Shown here piece by piece: positions 46,501-53,114 of a DNA stretch of 64,000 nucleotides. A model generated the notes under the pieces. That model saw nothing but the letters and a program-made list of their open reading frames with translations. It was not told the origin of the DNA and made no database searches. The stretch covers positions 1 to 64,000 of the forward strand of contig JAFLTO010000015.1 of the NCBI GenBank assembly GCA_022510425.1, in the 5' to 3' direction. This DNA comes from Muribaculaceae bacterium. Its GTDB lineage: Bacteria > Bacteroidota > Bacteroidia > Bacteroidales > Muribaculaceae. Positions within the stretch are counted from its first letter, which is position 1. Each line of letters starts with the position of its first letter. Position numbers and translations under genes: made by a program.

Positions 46501-48084
46501 GAAAATACTTTGGGTGCTTCTATCACCGGTAAACAACAAGGTGAAACTGCATATAACGTTTCATTGTGGGACAACGATGATGTTATAGTCAATGGCAAGA
46601 TAACTGTCATTGCAGAGACTCCCATGACATCTCTGACGGTAAATCCCTCCGCCATTGATTTTATGCTCGGAGATCAACCCATACAGCTTGAAACACAATT
46701 TACCCCTGAGAATGCTTCAAACACCTCTATAGTATGGATAAGCAGTAACCCGGATGTGGCGACCGTATCACCTGAAGGTATGGTGACACCGATTGCCGAA
46801 GGCGAATGTCTCATTACTGCCACTGCCAATGATGGAAGCGGGTTGAGCGCAACCTGTCAGGTGACTGTAACTTCTATTCCTGAAATCACAATCGAGGTTT
46901 CACATTCTCCGGACTTCATCACGGTAAATTCAGGCGACAACGTGACTTTATGGGTGAATGCAGCCGGAGGAAATCCCGAAGGATGGAGCTTCCTATGGAC
47001 TTCAGAGGGTCAGGTAATAGCTAATGAAAATTCTATTTCCTTTATTGCCGTGAATGACTATGATACTGCACTTCAGACTATCTATACAGTAAACATAACC
47101 AATGAATTCAATGGCCTGATAGTTTACTCAGAAAACTTCAACTTTACAGTAGAAGTATTGCCCGTCATTATCCTCCCTGATGAAGAAGACCTCGATATTT
47201 CAGGAATCAATGTATCGGATGATTCTTCATTGATCAAAATCAGAGAAGGAAATAATCTCACTTTGAGCGTCAAGGAACCGACAGGTGGTTTTGTTGACAA
47301 TTGGGATTACCTTTGGAGGGACAATAATCAGACAATAGGAACGGGAAGGACAGTAGAGACCACGGCCACTATGCCGGCAGGTAGTAGCAAAGAGATTTTT
47401 GAAAACCTCTATTCTGTAACCCTCTCTAATTATAGTCCGGAAGGTGAATTATGGGCAGAAAAAACAATTTATCTTAAACCTGTAAACGTTTACCGTCGTC
47501 CTCAGACTCCGGCTCAATTGCTTCGTAAAGGCAATGGCAGTTCCTGCACATTTATTACCATGATGGATCTCAACGACAGTCAGATAAGTGAAAACGGATA
47601 TAATTTCGTGTATGGATATATTGATCCTGAAGGTGAAAACCATGTCTTGACATCCACACCTAACCGATATTGCCATATCACATCATCAATCTACCATAAT
47701 AGTGCCAACAAATTCTGGGTATATGCCACATGGACTTACGAAGATGGAAGTGTGGTAAGCAGCGGACTTCGATATCTGAACGGTGAAGCAGATGAAAAAT
47801 TCGATGCTTCCGATTTTAGCCTGCAAACCAAGGGACTCGACGCAACTAATACGGATAACTGGATAAGGAATTATAATGGATCGATTCTTATAAATGTCGA
47901 AAGTAATGACGATGTAACAGTCACCGTACATACCTTCTCCGGCAGATGTGTGTATTCGCAAAGTTTTGAAGGAAGTGGCGTGATAAGCAAAATCCTTAAT
48001 AAGGAGAATCTGGTTCCGGATTTCTATATCGTGACTGTGATTTCCGGTAAAAACAAGGTGTCGAAAAAAGTTGTAATACGTTAA
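43525..48084 (+). CDS. Giant Ig-repeat (BIG2) surface protein with cohesin-like head and T9SS C-terminal domain
   Basis: A 1519-aa exported protein. Signal peptide (LLMVMLLLPAVSLANAQ); cohesin-like domain (about 28-175, FIGFQGDLVIPVGLELKSL); roughly ten tandem BIG2 domains (about 178-1130), each with a S..LALKEG..LTATLTP..A...WTSS..S.ATVD..GKVTALKEG pattern; an acidic linker (EDTTQGNEDDSPADNTENGG, about 930); PKD/Ig-like C-terminal domains (about 1120-1400); and a sorting domain (VHTFSGRCVYSQ...FYIVTVISGKNKVSKKVVIR). Unlike the two upstream proteins it has no dockerin-like segment. The middle carries three near-identical 498-bp repeats. The start follows a terminator hairpin. Probably an extended adhesin or scaffold stalk. 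Confidence 0.87.
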   Translation: MKRFFLNLKLLMVMLLLPAVSLANAQSEGNLSVSFSSGNISIDSGEDQEIGIVVSNPSAIKFIGFQGDLVIPVGLELKSLSLGSALQESGFSLRPIVTNPVTGNVRLTLTDFSLVGSEITSGEIIKLTLVTTAGVNPANVTLSLRDILFTAEDGSDMNLTGSPATDVDIKVPASGISLDAKDLTIEIRESVYLTATVTPSNSSDTDIIWTSDAPGIASVDNGKVTGVSVGTANITATCGNVFATCKVTVKYPMPTSIAVSSESLALKEGETSNLTYTLTPSDAVTTVTWTSADSSVATVDNTGKVTAIKEGQTSITVTTAEGQTATCTVKVSKNIVIVSNITVTPSTAQVKVGETATLTATVTPDNATDKTVTWSTSDASVATVVNGVVTGVKVGSVTITATASNGKSASATVTVTPPSPTAISVSPTTLALKEGEDGQLTATLTPADAATTLTWTSSDPSIATVDNTGKVTALKEGQAEITVSTAEGQTATCSVTVSKDIIVVSNITVTPSTAQVQVGKTITLTATVSPENATDKSVTWSISDASVATVNNGVVTGVKAGVVTITATASNGKSASATVTITPPSPTAISVSPTTLALKEGEDGQLTATLTPSDASTTLTWTSSGPSIATVDNTGKVTALKEGQAEITVSTAEGQTATCSVTVSKDIIVVSNITVTPSTTQVKVGETVTLTATVTPDNATDKTVTWSTSDASVATVNNGVVTGVKAGVVTITATASNGKSASATVTVTPPSPTAISVSPTTLALKEGETGQLTATLTPADAATTLTWTSSNPAIATVDNIGKVIALKEGETLITIETDNGFSATVTVKVSNNIVDTTDIILSAEDIYLLAKTSYSLIAQIIPDNATNRQVTWRSNHEEIAEVNADGVVTGIKEGKAIITAICGTASANCQVTVFSPIEITVDPAEDTTQGNEDDSPADNTENGGAIIGNDVYVRIGQTASINLTLPDNLSTVPRLKWSLEAGGEKLVDLNVNENTLGASITGKQQGETAYNVSLWDNDDVIVNGKITVIAETPMTSLTVNPSAIDFMLGDQPIQLETQFTPENASNTSIVWISSNPDVATVSPEGMVTPIAEGECLITATANDGSGLSATCQVTVTSIPEITIEVSHSPDFITVNSGDNVTLWVNAAGGNPEGWSFLWTSEGQVIANENSISFIAVNDYDTALQTIYTVNITNEFNGLIVYSENFNFTVEVLPVIILPDEEDLDISGINVSDDSSLIKIREGNNLTLSVKEPTGGFVDNWDYLWRDNNQTIGTGRTVETTATMPAGSSKEIFENLYSVTLSNYSPEGELWAEKTIYLKPVNVYRRPQTPAQLLRKGNGSSCTFITMMDLNDSQISENGYNFVYGYIDPEGENHVLTSTPNRYCHITSSIYHNSANKFWVYATWTYEDGSVVSSGLRYLNGEADEKFDASDFSLQTKGLDATNTDNWIRNYNGSILINVESNDDVTVTVHTFSGRCVYSQSFEGSGVISKILNKENLVPDFYIVTVISGKNKVSKKVVIR
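44536..46029 (+). repeat. Three tandem 498-bp coding repeats
   Basis: Near-identical units begin at 44536, 45034 and 45532 (GTTTCGAACATAACTGTTAC at each start), each encoding two BIG2 domains (166 residues). The last unit diverges after about 400 bp. Such high DNA identity suggests recent duplication or gene conversion, and copy number is likely to vary between strains. Confidence 0.9.
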
Positions 48085-48097
48085 ACTGAAGATCCAT

Positions 48098-49057
48098 ATG
48101 AAAAGTTTAATCAAATATACATTAGTGGCACTATCGGCAACGGCAGTAGCCACTCCCCTTTCAGCTCAGACTGAGGAGGAAGAAGAAATCATAATCTATG
48201 AGATTAAAGAAACTTCCGGTTCAGACAAGACCGAGGGATCTATCTTTTCAATAAAACTTAGTGCCAATATCGGTTTGGGCAATACTCTCCAAGCCAAATA
48301 TTCTCTTAACTCGATGACTCAGAAGTCAAATTCCGGAGATTATTCAGTGGAATTCGGCTGGAAGTTCTGGGAAAAGAAAAACAACAGTCTCGAATTGTTT
48401 GCAGGTCTTGGGTATAGCCCGGTGTCAACAAAACTTAACATTGGCGACATCAGCTATAATTACAATGCGCCTGCTTCGGCTGATATGGACGGAGACACTT
48501 ACATCCGGTATTACGAGCTGAAAGATTTGGAACAAAAGATTTCCTTGAGCCGGCTTACCATACCTCTTTATCTAAGATACACCTTTAAATGCAACGATCT
48601 GATCGGTATTTACGGGGATTTAGGTTTCAGACTGGGATTTCCGGTAAATTCTTCAATCTCTTCCATAAAAGGGAGTTCCTATAGCTATGGTATTTATCCG
48701 CAATATGAGGACCTGAAGATTGATGAAAGTTATCTTAATGATTTCGGCCAGACAAACCTTGAAGACAGCTATAAGTCAAAACCTGACCATAATTCCTTCT
48801 CCGCTTCTTTCCTTGTGGGAGCCGGAGTGGAATTCAATATCATAAGGCAACTTTCTTTAGGGGTAGGAGTGAGATATGATCTGGGATTTGCCAACTTATA
48901 TAAAAACAAAGATATCTCCGGCAAATTCACTTCCGAAACAGCTCCTGTGACCTATACAGTTAAGGATGGACAGACCATCAAACCCTTAAGTGACTGGTTA
49001 AAATCTTCCAAGTTGTCACAAATAGCAATCAATATAGCTTTGACCTATAGATTTTAA
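48098..49057 (+). CDS. Outer-membrane beta-barrel protein
   Basis: A 319-aa protein with a signal peptide (YTLVALSATAVATPLSAQ), an acidic stretch (TEEEEEIIIYEI), then alternating amphipathic strands (FSIKLSANIGLG, NSLELFAGLGYSPV, LTIPLYLRYTFK, FLVGAGVEFNI, LSLGVGVRYDLGFA) and a final strand ending in F (IAINIALTYRF), as expected for BAM-inserted barrels. It lies 13 bp after the giant Ig-repeat gene and is probably co-transcribed, which recalls the order of sprB and its barrel partner sprF, though I see no PorP/SprF sequence signature. Followed by a terminator. Confidence 0.82.
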   Translation: MKSLIKYTLVALSATAVATPLSAQTEEEEEIIIYEIKETSGSDKTEGSIFSIKLSANIGLGNTLQAKYSLNSMTQKSNSGDYSVEFGWKFWEKKNNSLELFAGLGYSPVSTKLNIGDISYNYNAPASADMDGDTYIRYYELKDLEQKISLSRLTIPLYLRYTFKCNDLIGIYGDLGFRLGFPVNSSISSIKGSSYSYGIYPQYEDLKIDESYLNDFGQTNLEDSYKSKPDHNSFSASFLVGAGVEFNIIRQLSLGVGVRYDLGFANLYKNKDISGKFTSETAPVTYTVKDGQTIKPLSDWLKSSKLSQIAINIALTYRF

Positions 49058-49080
49058 TTAAGGTATTGATTTCTCATGGA

Positions 49081-49112
49081 GAGGGAGCCTCTTGGCTTCC
49101 TTTCTTTATTTT
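49081..49112 (+). terminator. Intrinsic terminator of the surface-protein locus
   Basis: GGGAGCC-TCTT-GGCTTCC hairpin (one G-U) followed by TTTCTTTATTTT, 24 bp after the barrel gene. Confidence 0.8.
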
Positions 49113-49209
49113 ACAATTGCTGTTCGATAAAATTTCAAATCAATAAATTTACTGGGCTCAATCGTAGAAATAAAGCGGTTGAGTCCAAATTTTTTAAATT
49201 GCAAGCCCT

Positions 49210-49422
49210 TCAATCAAAAAGGGAAGGTTGCGGAGGTGGATTATTAGAATTTTCAAGAATAATTTCCCAGTCTTTTTCAGGGTGATTGAAAAGGCTGTAA
49301 AAATCCACATAATACATCATGTTTATCCTTACCATAGTGGCAAGTCCCGAGAAACTCCATTTACGTCTGAGACCTTTCTGCATGACAATAAGCAGGAGAT
49401 TTGCTATCAAAGTCACCCAAAT
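49210..49422 (-). pseudogene. C-terminal remnant of an IS4-like transposase
   Basis: The minus-strand frame reads IWVTLIANLLLIVMQKG, RRKWSFSGLATMVRIN, and FNHPEKDW, and ends PQPSLFD. This is the characteristic tail of a family of Bacteroidetes IS4-type transposases. A TAG precedes it in frame and the catalytic DDE part is gone. It abuts the truncated 5' end of the NADAR-like gene, so the insertion or its decay probably removed that gene's start. Confidence 0.65.
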
Positions 49423-49858
49423 CTACCTTGACTCCTTTGACAATGAACAGATAGATGAGGGGAAGTATACAGGAACAACTTCAATGAGTGTTGAAGGTAT
49501 CTGGCAAGGATTGAAAGTTTTTGAATCAACTGACATTGATAGAAATTCTTTCCGTAATGGAACCATGAAAGGAATTAAGCGTACCGTCAGAACCAATGGA
49601 AAATGTTTAGGACATAGGAAAGGTATAAACGGTAAAGAACTGTTAGGATATATTGACGCAAGAAAAGAGATTTATGTTCCCTCTTATAATTGGGTACTGG
49701 AGAATAAATGTCAGGAACAAATTAAGAAGATCAGAATAATGTCACAATCTAAACCAGTAATTCTTTTGGATTAAGATACTAATGATGATGTAGAGAATCC
49801 GACCAAGCCATTATCCCATGCTTCTCTAATCAAGAAATTTATTGAGGAAAACAAATGA
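49418..49858 (+). pseudogene. NADAR/DUF6939-like gene, 5'-truncated and broken by a stop codon
   Basis: The frame contains SVEGIWQGLKVFESTDIDRN, GIKRTVRTNGKCLGHRKG and LLGYIDARKEIYVPSYNWVL, which I recognise as a DUF6939-type (NADAR-related) family; NADAR proteins remove ADP-ribose. After VILLD an in-frame TAA (49772-49774) interrupts the frame, which continues without shift as DTNDDVENPTKPLSHASLIKKFIEENK to a TGA at 49856-49858. The N-terminal region is replaced by transposase-derived sequence. So it has two lesions. The exact left border is uncertain. Its final TGA overlaps the next gene's ATG, showing the old operon order. Confidence 0.75.
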
Positions 49859-50085
49859 AAGATATTTTAAGAATGTTGTTAGCCATTGGACTAGTATTGA
49901 TTGCTTTAGTAATCTTTTCAGTCTTTGACATTACATCTTTAAAATTATTGATATTATTAGGCGTAGGGATGGTTATTGCCTTTATAATCGCAGGAGTTCA
50001 AATATTCCTTGACCGAAAAAATCTGGCAAAACTGGATGAGATAGGCTTGAAGGATACGGATAATGAAAAACCGACACAAGGATAA
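49855..50085 (+). CDS. Small membrane protein
   Basis: 76 aa with two hydrophobic spans (MLLAIGLVLIALVIFSVF, and LLILLGVGMVIAFIIAGVQIFL) and a short charged tail. The ATG overlaps the TGA of the broken NADAR-like gene (ATGA). It might have been an accessory to that gene; function unknown. Confidence 0.6.
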   Translation: MKDILRMLLAIGLVLIALVIFSVFDITSLKLLILLGVGMVIAFIIAGVQIFLDRKNLAKLDEIGLKDTDNEKPTQG

Positions 50086-50100
50086 TATAAGAGAAATTAT

Positions 50101-50108
50101 TAACTTTG
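50101..50108 (+). promoter_or_regulatory. -7 box of the mntA-hepT pair
   Basis: TAACTTTG, 17 bp before the MntA-like ATG; no good TTTG upstream. Confidence 0.35.
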
Positions 50109-50124
50109 CAGAAAGGGAATTGCT

Positions 50125-50427
50125 ATGAAACTGATAGAACTGAATATAGAGAAAATCTATGAACTTTGCCGTAAATATAAGGTAAAGACACTTTCCGTGT
50201 TTGGTTCTATCCTGACCGACAGGTTCAATGACGAGAGCGATGTGGATTTCTCTGCAACTTTCTATCCGGAAGAAGATCCTCTTGTTTCTGGAGATAATTT
50301 TATAAATCTTTATATGGAATTAGAAAAATTGATGGGCAGGAAAATTGATTTAGTTTCAGAAGAAGCAATTCGGAACAAATATTTTAAAGAAGAACTTGAA
50401 GAAACCAAACAATTAATATATGGATAG
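50125..50427 (+). CDS. mntA: MntA-family nucleotidyltransferase antitoxin
   Basis: A 100-aa minimal nucleotidyltransferase with the signature FGS-(x)n-D-x-D: SVFGSILTDRFNDESDVDF (about 24-42). In known MntA/HepT pairs the MntA enzyme adds AMP to the HepT toxin and silences it. The gene overlaps hepT by 8 bp. The first ~42 residues are almost identical to the second MntA at 61214, but the rest (YPEEDPLVSGDNF...) is unrelated, implying a chimeric or recombined origin. Confidence 0.88.
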   Translation: MKLIELNIEKIYELCRKYKVKTLSVFGSILTDRFNDESDVDFSATFYPEEDPLVSGDNFINLYMELEKLMGRKIDLVSEEAIRNKYFKEELEETKQLIYG

Positions 50428-50761
50428 GAAACTCAAGAAATATTTAGAGGATATAAGACTGGCCATTGAAGACATCGAATCTTTTTTGGCTCAAAGGCCA
50501 AGAATGTACTCAGTATTTCTTGAAGATTCTATGTTCAGAAGAGCTATAGAAAGAGAAATTGGAATTATAGGAGAGGCAATGAACCAAATATTAAAACTTG
50601 ACCCAAATATTTCAATCACTGATGCAAGAAAAATAGTCGGTACAAGAAATTATGTAATTCATGCCTATGATACTCTTCGCCCAGATATGATTTGGGATAT
50701 TGTTATTAATGATATACCGATACTTAAGGAAGAGGTAAATGCATTATTATCTGAAAACTAA
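50420..50761 (+). CDS. hepT: HepT-family RNase toxin
   Basis: A 113-aa HEPN-type RNase. The catalytic RxxxxH is seen as RNYVIH (about residues 81-86), preceded by the conserved EREIGIIGEAMNQI helix and followed by AYDTLRPDMIWDIV. Full length and apparently active, paired with its MntA antitoxin. Known members cleave tRNA or mRNA; the neighbouring odd tRNA-Phe, 190 bp downstream, is noted separately. Confidence 0.9.
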   Translation: MDRKLKKYLEDIRLAIEDIESFLAQRPRMYSVFLEDSMFRRAIEREIGIIGEAMNQILKLDPNISITDARKIVGTRNYVIHAYDTLRPDMIWDIVINDIPILKEEVNALLSEN

Positions 50762-50949
50762 TTTATGGTAGTTTTCCAATTATTTTTGTTACTTTTGTAA
50801 TTGGGAAATGTGTCAGAATGATTAGACATAAATTCCGAAGAGAACAATAAACATTTATTAACAAATACATTCTGTTTAAACTGAGGTTTAAACCAGACAA
50901 AAATTAGGTAACAATACACTCACTAACTGCTTAGTTGGGATAAAAGAAA

Positions 50950-51065
50950 GGTGTTATAGCTCAGTTGGTTGTCTCTGAAAGATGAGCGAAGCGAGTCTTT
51001 TAGAGACCGAAGAGAGCAAAGGACTGAAAATCCTTGTGTCCCCGGTTCGATTCCTGGTGACACCA
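50950..51065 (+). tRNA. tRNA-Phe-like gene with a 43-nt hairpin inserted in the D-loop
   Basis: The outer parts match tRNA-Phe at 35544: acceptor GGTGTTA/TGACACC (pairs fully with one G-U), D stem GCTC/GAGC, anticodon loop CTGAAAA (GAA), identical T arm. From the anticodon arm onward it is the same as the normal copy. Between AGTTGGT and AGAGC of the D-loop, 43 extra bases are inserted (50970-51012). They form a stem GTCTCTGAAAGA/TCTTTTAGAGAC (one G-U) capped by an inner GCGAAGC mini-hairpin. Either a pseudogene hit by a short repeat or a tRNA with an intervening sequence. No clear promoter is seen directly upstream. Confidence 0.75.
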
Positions 51066-51166
51066 CATAGAAAAACCTAATTTGTTGTTATATATCAAAT
51101 TAGATTTTTGTTGTATTTAAAAAATGTCATTTTCGGTCTGCAACGTGACCATGGTTGAAAAATCTG

Positions 51167-51382
51167 ATGGAAAACAAGGAAGTTCTCGAGTTTGTGACAT
51201 ACTGTATAAGTAAGTTGGGTCAGTTCCTAAACATGTCCCAACGAGATGTTTATATACGATTAAAAAAATCAGGTATCCTTGACGGGTATATCATTCACTG
51301 TTACGATATACTCCACACCTTTGGTTCACGTTATCTGATGGAAGACATAACTGAATATATGAGGGAGAAAGGTGTTCTATGA
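51167..51382 (+). CDS. DUF3791 small protein (probable antitoxin)
   Basis: 71 aa from ATG 51167 (the ORF track starts at a TTG). The pattern EFVTYCISKLGQFLNMSQRD and YDILHTFGSRYLMEDITEYM fits DUF3791, short helical proteins commonly upstream of DUF3990. Its stop overlaps the DUF3990 start (ATGA). Likely antitoxin by context. Confidence 0.75.
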   Translation: MENKEVLEFVTYCISKLGQFLNMSQRDVYIRLKKSGILDGYIIHCYDILHTFGSRYLMEDITEYMREKGVL

Positions 51383-51822
51383 TACTTTACCACACGTCAT
51401 ACACCACGATAGAAAAACCAGACATTTCACACTCACGGGATTTTCTTGATTTCGGTAAAGGTTTTTACCTTACCCATTTACGGGAACAGGGAGAAAGATA
51501 TGGTGTCAGGTTTACAAGACGTGGGAAAGATAGTTGGTTGAACATCTATGATTTCGATTATAGTGACACAGACTGGAAAGTATTGAGATTTGAAACTTAC
51601 GACAAGGAATGGTTGGACTTTGTGTCAAAATGTAGGGTTGGATTGGACTGTTCTGACTATGACATGGTTGTGGGAGGTATTGCGGATGACAAGGTCATCA
51701 GGACACTAGACAGATATTTCAACGGAGAAATTAGTGAGGATGAAACACTGGGACTGTTGAATATGAAAGACCCAATATCCAGTATTGTATCAGGTCACAG
51801 GAAATGTTGGACAGTTGTCTGA
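51379..51822 (+). CDS. DUF3990 protein, ADP-ribosyltransferase-like toxin
   Basis: 147 aa. The start LYHTSYTTI and the block DFGKGFYLT carry the His and Tyr positions expected of an ADP-ribosyltransferase fold, which DUF3990 is grouped with; DYDMVVGGIADDKV is also typical of the family. Such proteins probably modify a protein or nucleic acid with ADP-ribose and act as toxins. It is translationally coupled to DUF3791. A NADAR-like gene, a possible remover of ADP-ribose, lies broken 1.5 kb upstream. Confidence 0.75.
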   Translation: MILYHTSYTTIEKPDISHSRDFLDFGKGFYLTHLREQGERYGVRFTRRGKDSWLNIYDFDYSDTDWKVLRFETYDKEWLDFVSKCRVGLDCSDYDMVVGGIADDKVIRTLDRYFNGEISEDETLGLLNMKDPISSIVSGHRKCWTVV

Positions 51823-51844
51823 AACATAAGGAAAGTGTAAGACT

Positions 51845-52063
51845 ATGACAGACGAAACTACGATAGTATTGAGGGGTGAGAAAAATGCTGGTATAATACG
51901 TTCGATGTGTGAACTGTATGGTCTTGACATGGGAACATCGACAGACATTTTTTATAAATCTGATACATCTACACTGATAGAAGAGAAAGTGTCAGACCTC
52001 CATTGTAGGAGTGATAGATACCTTGCGACCCTTGTGATGGATGAGTTCAAAGAGAAATACTAG
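51845..52063 (+). CDS. Small protein following DUF3990
   Basis: 72 aa, 22 bp after the DUF3990 gene. The C-terminal SDRYLATLVMDEFKEKY resembles other short DUF3791-type partners. Probably a third component of the toxin-antitoxin module; function inferred only from position. Confidence 0.55.
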   Translation: MTDETTIVLRGEKNAGIIRSMCELYGLDMGTSTDIFYKSDTSTLIEEKVSDLHCRSDRYLATLVMDEFKEKY

Positions 52064-52095
52064 ACTGATTAAATATTATAGTCCCCCTTTATAAA

Positions 52096-52390
52096 TTAAC
52101 GTGAGTTCGACATAAAATTAGAATAAAGAAGGCCAGGGATTATCTACTAAATCAAGATTAATTGAGGATTTCTTAGGTTGAAAACTTTGCAGAAGTCATC
52201 GACAAGACAGAAAATTTCGGTAATTTAGGCTTCAGTAAACATGGCGTAAAGGTTTGTCAATCTTGTAAACAGGCACTATAAAATTACCTAAATTTACCCA
52301 TATTTACAAGTAAATCAGCCAATTAGTTAACCCTGAATGGCTGGTTTATCCTTATATAATTATTGTCTTCTTATATCGAACTCACGTTAA
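52096..52390 (-). mobile_element. MITE-like remnant of an IS982-family element
   Basis: Perfect 15-bp terminal inverted repeats TTAACGTGAGTTCGA / TCGAACTCACGTTAA, extendable to ~20 bp with mismatches, bracket 295 bp. The minus strand inside reads ITEIFCLVDDFCKVFN, matching the start of IS982-type transposases, then breaks with stops. So it is a deletion derivative kept as a small non-autonomous element. Confidence 0.75.
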
Positions 52391-52451
52391 ATTATAATCT
52401 GTCAATAAACTAATTGTTCCCCAATTGGGCTATATTCTAATTAAAATTTTC

Positions 52452-52459
52452 TATCTTTG
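52452..52459 (+). promoter_or_regulatory. -7 box of the RelB/RHH-like antitoxin gene
   Basis: TATCTTTG, a perfect -7 element 20 bp before the ATG at 52479. This decides the start: the ORF-track start at 52425 lies upstream of the promoter. Confidence 0.5.
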
Positions 52460-52478
52460 CAATCTAAATGATATCACA

Positions 52479-52730
52479 ATGGATATAGCATTAGAAAAGA
52501 AAGCACATGTCTTCAGACTACCTGTCTATCTCTTGGAGAAATTAAAGGAACTGGCTGAAAAAGATAGAAGAAGCCTTAATAATTATGTGGAAGGTCTTCT
52601 ATTGGATGCAGTCTTTCATGAACCCAATGAGGTGACTTTACAAGCCTTGAAAGATGCCAAAGAGGGAAAGACTGAAGGACCTATTGATACAAGCAGTGTA
52701 GAAGCCATGCTTAAATCAATGGGATTATGA
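52479..52730 (+). CDS. Ribbon-helix-helix-like antitoxin
   Basis: 83 aa from MDIALEKKAHVFRLP. A short strand followed by LPVYLLEKLKELAEKDRRSLNNYVEGLL has the look of an RHH DNA-binding domain; the C-terminal half (ALKDAKEGKTEG) is the probable toxin-binding tail. Its stop overlaps the ATG of a YafQ-like toxin fragment, the usual antitoxin-toxin coupling. It should also repress its own promoter. Confidence 0.75.
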   Translation: MDIALEKKAHVFRLPVYLLEKLKELAEKDRRSLNNYVEGLLLDAVFHEPNEVTLQALKDAKEGKTEGPIDTSSVEAMLKSMGL

Positions 52731-52861
52731 AGAATATCAGATATACATCCCAATACAAGAAAGACTTAAAAAGATTTCTTAATCACCCAAAGAAACTCAA
52801 GGCACTTCAAGAGGTAATTGACAAATTAAGGAATGAGGAGGTTTCCCCTTGCTATAACTAA
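52727..52861 (+). pseudogene. Truncated YafQ-like toxin
   Basis: 44 codons: IRYTSQYKKDLKRFLNHPKKL and ALQEVIDKLRNEE match the start of YafQ/RelE-fold mRNA interferases, but the frame ends at PCYN-stop before the catalytic H-D-H/R part. Downstream there is no continuation I can recognise. So only the antitoxin remains functional. Confidence 0.8.
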
Positions 52862-52928
52862 CTTCTACCGGACCTAGTTTGTCTTTCTTTTCTTATGGTG
52901 AATCTTACAGTATAGATTAAAAAATCCA
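52862..52928. other. Short gap, no gene
   Basis: Nothing recognised between the truncated toxin and the AraC fragment. Confidence 0.4.
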
Positions 52929-53114
52929 TTATTTCCTACAATTTTTAGGTGAAATTCCCTTTAGTCTTTTAAAATATTTGCTGAAGCTTCCTTGGTCGGC
53001 AAAGTTCAGTTCATCAGCTATTTCCTTGATATTATAATCTGTTGATTTAAGAAGCCAGGTCGCTTCCATCATCAGCATCCCGCCCAATAAATTCAAAGAG
53101 TTTGTGTATGTCAT
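52929..53114 (-). pseudogene. C-terminal remnant of an AraC-family regulator
   Basis: EATWLLKSTDYNIKEIADEL followed by NFADQGSFSKYFKRLKGISP is the second HTH of an AraC/XylS regulator. The first HTH and ligand domain are missing; the preceding residues of the ORF are unrelated. An ORF in another frame (53047-53268, minus, 73 aa) covers the junction and I cannot assign it. Confidence 0.75.

Noticed and set aside
49772-49774. Recoded stop (readthrough or selenocysteine)
   Set aside because: The codon is TAA, the 5' end of the gene is also lost, and no recoding structure is evident; simple decay explains it.
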